From: a virus
Strand: one strand, 5' to 3'
IMG/VR virus record: IMGVR_UViG_3300038701_002017
Coordinates: 1 to 49,363 of that record
Length of the DNA stretch: 49,363 nt
The translations under genes were made by a program, and so were the position numbers. The first letter of the stretch is position 1. The number at the start of each line of letters is the position of its first letter. Of the stretch, positions 47,109 through 49,363 are shown piece by piece. The notes below the pieces were generated by a model. The model worked only from the letters and a program-made list of their open reading frames with translations. It had not been told where the DNA came from and did not search any database.

Positions 47109-47654
47109 TTAATAGTTTGCGTGAAAATAATGGCCGGAATCTTCAAGAAAATCATACGCCAGATCACGGCCTAGCCTTTCTGTGTCGATATACATATGAA
47201 TATTTTTTGGAATATCGCCAAAGCACCCTGACTCTAGATGATCGTCTGCCAGATCTGAATCAGATTCATAATAGCCATAATAAGCATCCTCGATTTTATC
47301 AAGAGGGATACCGCAAGCGATACCGGCTTTTATAGCGTCATTATCTAGATGTGACGATTCGACCAACTCCAGATAATCAAAAAATTCAGAATCAATAGAC
47401 CAGGTACCAACATATTCATCTGGAATATCTTCATAATCACAAACAATCCATTCTTCGTAGTCGTAAAAACAGTCAAGTTCTTTCTGTTTTCCTTCTGTTT
47501 CGAGTTTTTCTTTGTGACTTTCTGTCAGATTGTCGAGCCATTCCTGAATTTCTGTCAAATGATCGTCATAAGAACAACCAGACAATTCAAAAGACTCAGG
47601 AATTAGAATCCCGTTGTTGTAGTTTGATAATTCGTAATATGTAATTGATGGCAT
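47109..47654 (-). CDS. ardA: ArdA-like antirestriction protein
   Basis: The 181-residue, very acidic protein fits ArdA: CDYEDIPDEYVG, then GIPLDKIEDAYYGYYESDSDLADDHL and, near the C-terminus, HMYIDTERLGRDLAYDFLED with SGHYF. ArdA proteins mimic bent DNA by their surface acidity and block type I restriction enzymes on DNA entering a cell. AGGAG precedes the ATG by eight bases. They are typical of conjugative plasmids and some mobile elements. Confidence 0.85.
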   Translation of the reverse strand: MPSITYYELSNYNNGILIPESFELSGCSYDDHLTEIQEWLDNLTESHKEKLETEGKQKELDCFYDYEEWIVCDYEDIPDEYVGTWSIDSEFFDYLELVESSHLDNDAIKAGIACGIPLDKIEDAYYGYYESDSDLADDHLESGCFGDIPKNIHMYIDTERLGRDLAYDFLEDSGHYFHANY

Positions 47655-47678
47655 GATTTTAGCTCCTGTACATAACTG

Positions 47679-47798
47679 TTAATAATTTGCGGTAATTGTC
47701 CAAGCGCCGTTATGACGCGTGACAGTGATGTTTTTAGCGCTTTGCTCAATATATAAAAGAGCAACGGCAAGCGAGTTTTTTGTGATTGATACTCTCAT
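47679..47798 (-). CDS. Small conserved-looking 39-residue protein
   Basis: From the ATG at 47798, with GAGG six bases upstream, the frame encodes MRVSITKNSLAVALLYIEQS, then AKNITVTRHNGAWTITANY. It lies between the ardA-like and TrfB-like genes on the same strand. Alternating polar and hydrophobic residues suggest a small beta-rich fold. Unknown function. Confidence 0.5.
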   Translation of the reverse strand: MRVSITKNSLAVALLYIEQSAKNITVTRHNGAWTITANY

Positions 47799-47879
47799 TT
47801 TTACCTCGTTGTGAAGTTGTTTAAATTATTCAGCTCTTTAGCGTGCCTATAATGCCGTGTTGTTATAAACAAAACCTGC

Positions 47880-48521
47880 TTATTCTTTTTTGCAATATTG
47901 AGCGGCCCACTCTTGATAACTGTCAAAGCCCTTAATGCCGCCAGTCCAAAATTCACGACTAGCGACAGCAACGGCAAAAAGCTCTGGCATACTCAAATTT
48001 TCGAGCGCTTGCATAAAATCGCTTTCAGCCACGCCCCATTTTTCAAAAATGCCTGGTTCGTGATGCTTGGACTCAAGCAAAGAAAAACGGATTGAATCGA
48101 GCGAACGCGCAACATCAATGCTGCTAGCAACATCAAACTCACACAAATTTGCTCCGGGGTTCAAAACATCGCAACACAAAAGCAATTCGCCCGGTTTTAG
48201 CGCTACTTTTGAGCTGATCAACTCGCAAAAATTAACGCATAGATTTAATGCGCTCGATTGATCAGAGCCAACAATTCGCAAAAAATCGCGGGTCTGCACA
48301 GATAAAAACAGGCTTTCTTTTTTCGCCTTTTTATCTACGCCAGCGATCTTTTTTGCCAGCGTTTGTATAGATCGGCTAGCAGATGATCGCAAAATCCCGG
48401 CTTTGTCTGCTGCGTCTTTTATGTTCAAGCCATCGACTAGATGCAACCTGGCTGCCAGCAAGTTTTTTTCTGACATGCCGGGATGATCTATGATCATGTT
48501 TTCAAAGTCTGATAAATTCAT
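47880..48521 (-). CDS. TrfB/KorA-like DNA-binding regulator
   Basis: AGGAG lies eight bases before the ATG at 48521. The N-terminal 65 residues contain ARLHLVDGLNIKDAADKAGI, then LRSSASRSIQTLAKKI, the helix-turn-helix of TrfB/KorA plasmid regulators, in which V-D-G and A-A...G mark the turn. The rest (about 150 residues) is not KorA-like and has no recognised fold. KorA-type proteins repress plasmid replication and stability operons in IncP plasmids. Target sites are not identified here. Confidence 0.65.
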   Translation of the reverse strand: MNLSDFENMIIDHPGMSEKNLLAARLHLVDGLNIKDAADKAGILRSSASRSIQTLAKKIAGVDKKAKKESLFLSVQTRDFLRIVGSDQSSALNLCVNFCELISSKVALKPGELLLCCDVLNPGANLCEFDVASSIDVARSLDSIRFSLLESKHHEPGIFEKWGVAESDFMQALENLSMPELFAVAVASREFWTGGIKGFDSYQEWAAQYCKKE

Positions 48522-48523
48522 TT

Positions 48524-48988
48524 TTAAAGCTCCTGGTCTATACATGCAGCTTCATAAGCTGCTATCAATCTAGTCATTGTTTTGCAGCGATCATTTCTAT
48601 AGACGTGTATGTAAGCTTTGCTGTCAGAGTCATATTTAAAAAGTGATGTTCCATCTTTTCTATACTCATCAGTAAAGCGTACATACAAATCATGGCAAAC
48701 ATTCTCGATCACGCTATTTAATGTGCTTGTTCTAAGCTGTTCAACAGACATCATCAAGTTGTACTGAAAGCCGCCAAAATCGGGGTAGTTTTCTTTATGA
48801 TCGTCGATGTATTCATGCGCCCACGCGTACAAATAACTAATGATCACGCTCGCATTGTCATAGCTTAACGATTGCGGATAGTTGCCGTGCTGATTGCTAA
48901 TAAAAACATCGCGACGAAAATCCAGGTCAATATCTTTATTTAAAGAAAGATCATTTCTGAATTGCTTAACTAAAGACTGAGTATTCAT
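48524..48988 (-). CDS. Hypothetical protein, first gene of right-arm operon
   Basis: The ATG at 48988 has AAAGGTG six bases upstream and gives 154 residues. The body has LDFRRDVFISNQHGNYPQSLSY spread over two segments, then SVIISYLYAWAHEYIDDHKE-like helices and a C-terminal TMTRLIAAYEAACIDQEL helix. It ends two bases before the TrfB-like gene. No family recognised. A promoter candidate TTGCGC-N17-TACTAT lies near 49050-49085 on the minus strand. Confidence 0.6.
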   Translation of the reverse strand: MNTQSLVKQFRNDLSLNKDIDLDFRRDVFISNQHGNYPQSLSYDNASVIISYLYAWAHEYIDDHKENYPDFGGFQYNLMMSVEQLRTSTLNSVIENVCHDLYVRFTDEYRKDGTSLFKYDSDSKAYIHVYRNDRCKTMTRLIAAYEAACIDQEL

Positions 48989-49363
48989 TCTATTCACCTT
49001 TGCTCAGGTAGTGAGCTGCTGTTGAGTCAAGTTAATCTCAACTCATGACTACATAGTAACGCGTGACATAGATACGCGCAACTACTATCAATCAAATCGT
49101 TTAGATCAATTATTCATAACAGCCCGCCTTTTATAACAAGCCCGCAATCACGCCAGTATTAGAACGCCAGTGCATAACGGGAGGCAGGTTTATGCTTTTG
49201 TGTGGATATATAACCGCTTGATCCTAAAATACACTCGAATATAACCTGGCGCATTTAAGCGAGTGGAATGCAAATCATTCGTGTTTACAGGTGCGAATGC
49301 GAATGACTTGCATTTACAAAGGTACTCCTGTCGCATTTAGGGGCGCCTCCCTCCTTCTCTTCC
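48989..49363. other. Right-end non-coding region with inverted repeat
   Basis: No gene is seen. ATGCAAATCATTCG (49268-49281) and CGAATGACTTGCAT (49300-49313) form a 13-of-14 inverted repeat around an 18-base centre. GCATTTA occurs nearby twice (about 49252 and 49334). The region could hold a replication, packaging or partition site. The last bases (TTCTCTTCC) nearly complement the first bases of the window (GGAAGGAGAA). Confidence 0.4.

Noticed and set aside
47715-49068. ACGCGTGACA at 47715 and 49059 as operators of the TrfB-like regulator
   Set aside because: The first copy lies within the coding sequence of the 39-residue protein, and two ten-base matches are weak evidence.

Overview
This window looks like a nearly complete genome of a lambda-like tailed phage (siphovirus) of a gammaproteobacterium. 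It has lambda-type GpA terminase, gpW, portal, gpZ, a G/GT tail chaperone with a -1 frameshift site, a tape measure protein and an S74-chaperoned fibre, plus Rz/Rz1-type spanins and O/P-type replication genes. The host cannot be named. The YehS/DUF1456 protein, ArdA antirestriction protein, pectate lyase and integron cassettes suggest an aquatic or soil gammaproteobacterium. No integrase, CI repressor or integron integrase gene was seen.

Layout. (1) 0.5-4.4 kb is a tightly overlapping leftward operon. It reads a Cro/YdaS-like regulator, an O-like initiator with candidate origin repeats, a P-like helicase loader, four small genes, a NinG-like protein and a gene in the position of a late regulator. 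(2) 4.44-4.67 kb is a divergent switch: two face-to-face promoters and four copies of a 15-bp palindromic operator. (3) 4.67-10.5 kb is the rightward early operon: small genes, SNF2-type helicase plus DNA methyltransferase, Erf annealase, YqaJ exonuclease and SSB. (4) 10.48-15.31 kb is the most striking part. It is an integron-type cassette array of 13 small gene cassettes separated by attC-like sites, all pointing the same way, with no integrase gene (a CALIN). It carries an Acb2-like anti-CBASS gene, many small Cys-rich proteins, one gene with its own leaderless promoter, and a tRNA-like element. (5) 15.34-16.8 kb is the lysis region. (6) 16.8-29.1 kb is a block of beta-helix, Ig-like and adhesin-like proteins, starting with a pectate lyase that has a signal peptide and including a tandem duplicated pair. 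(7) 29.1-45.3 kb holds packaging, head and tail genes in lambda order. (8) 45.3-49.4 kb is a plasmid-like right arm: a lipoprotein, a DUF1456 gene flanked by six 19-bp iteron-like repeats, ArdA, a TrfB/KorA-like regulator and unknown genes, all leftward except the lipoprotein.

How the parts may work together (inference). The rightward early promoter at 4.61 kb would read through the recombination genes into the cassette array. The array would then act as an interchangeable early accessory module transcribed by the phage rather than by an integron Pc promoter. The Acb2-like protein and ArdA point to counter-defence. The absence of an integrase and the plasmid-like right arm raise the possibility of a phage-plasmid lifestyle, but no replication initiator or ParA gene was recognised there.
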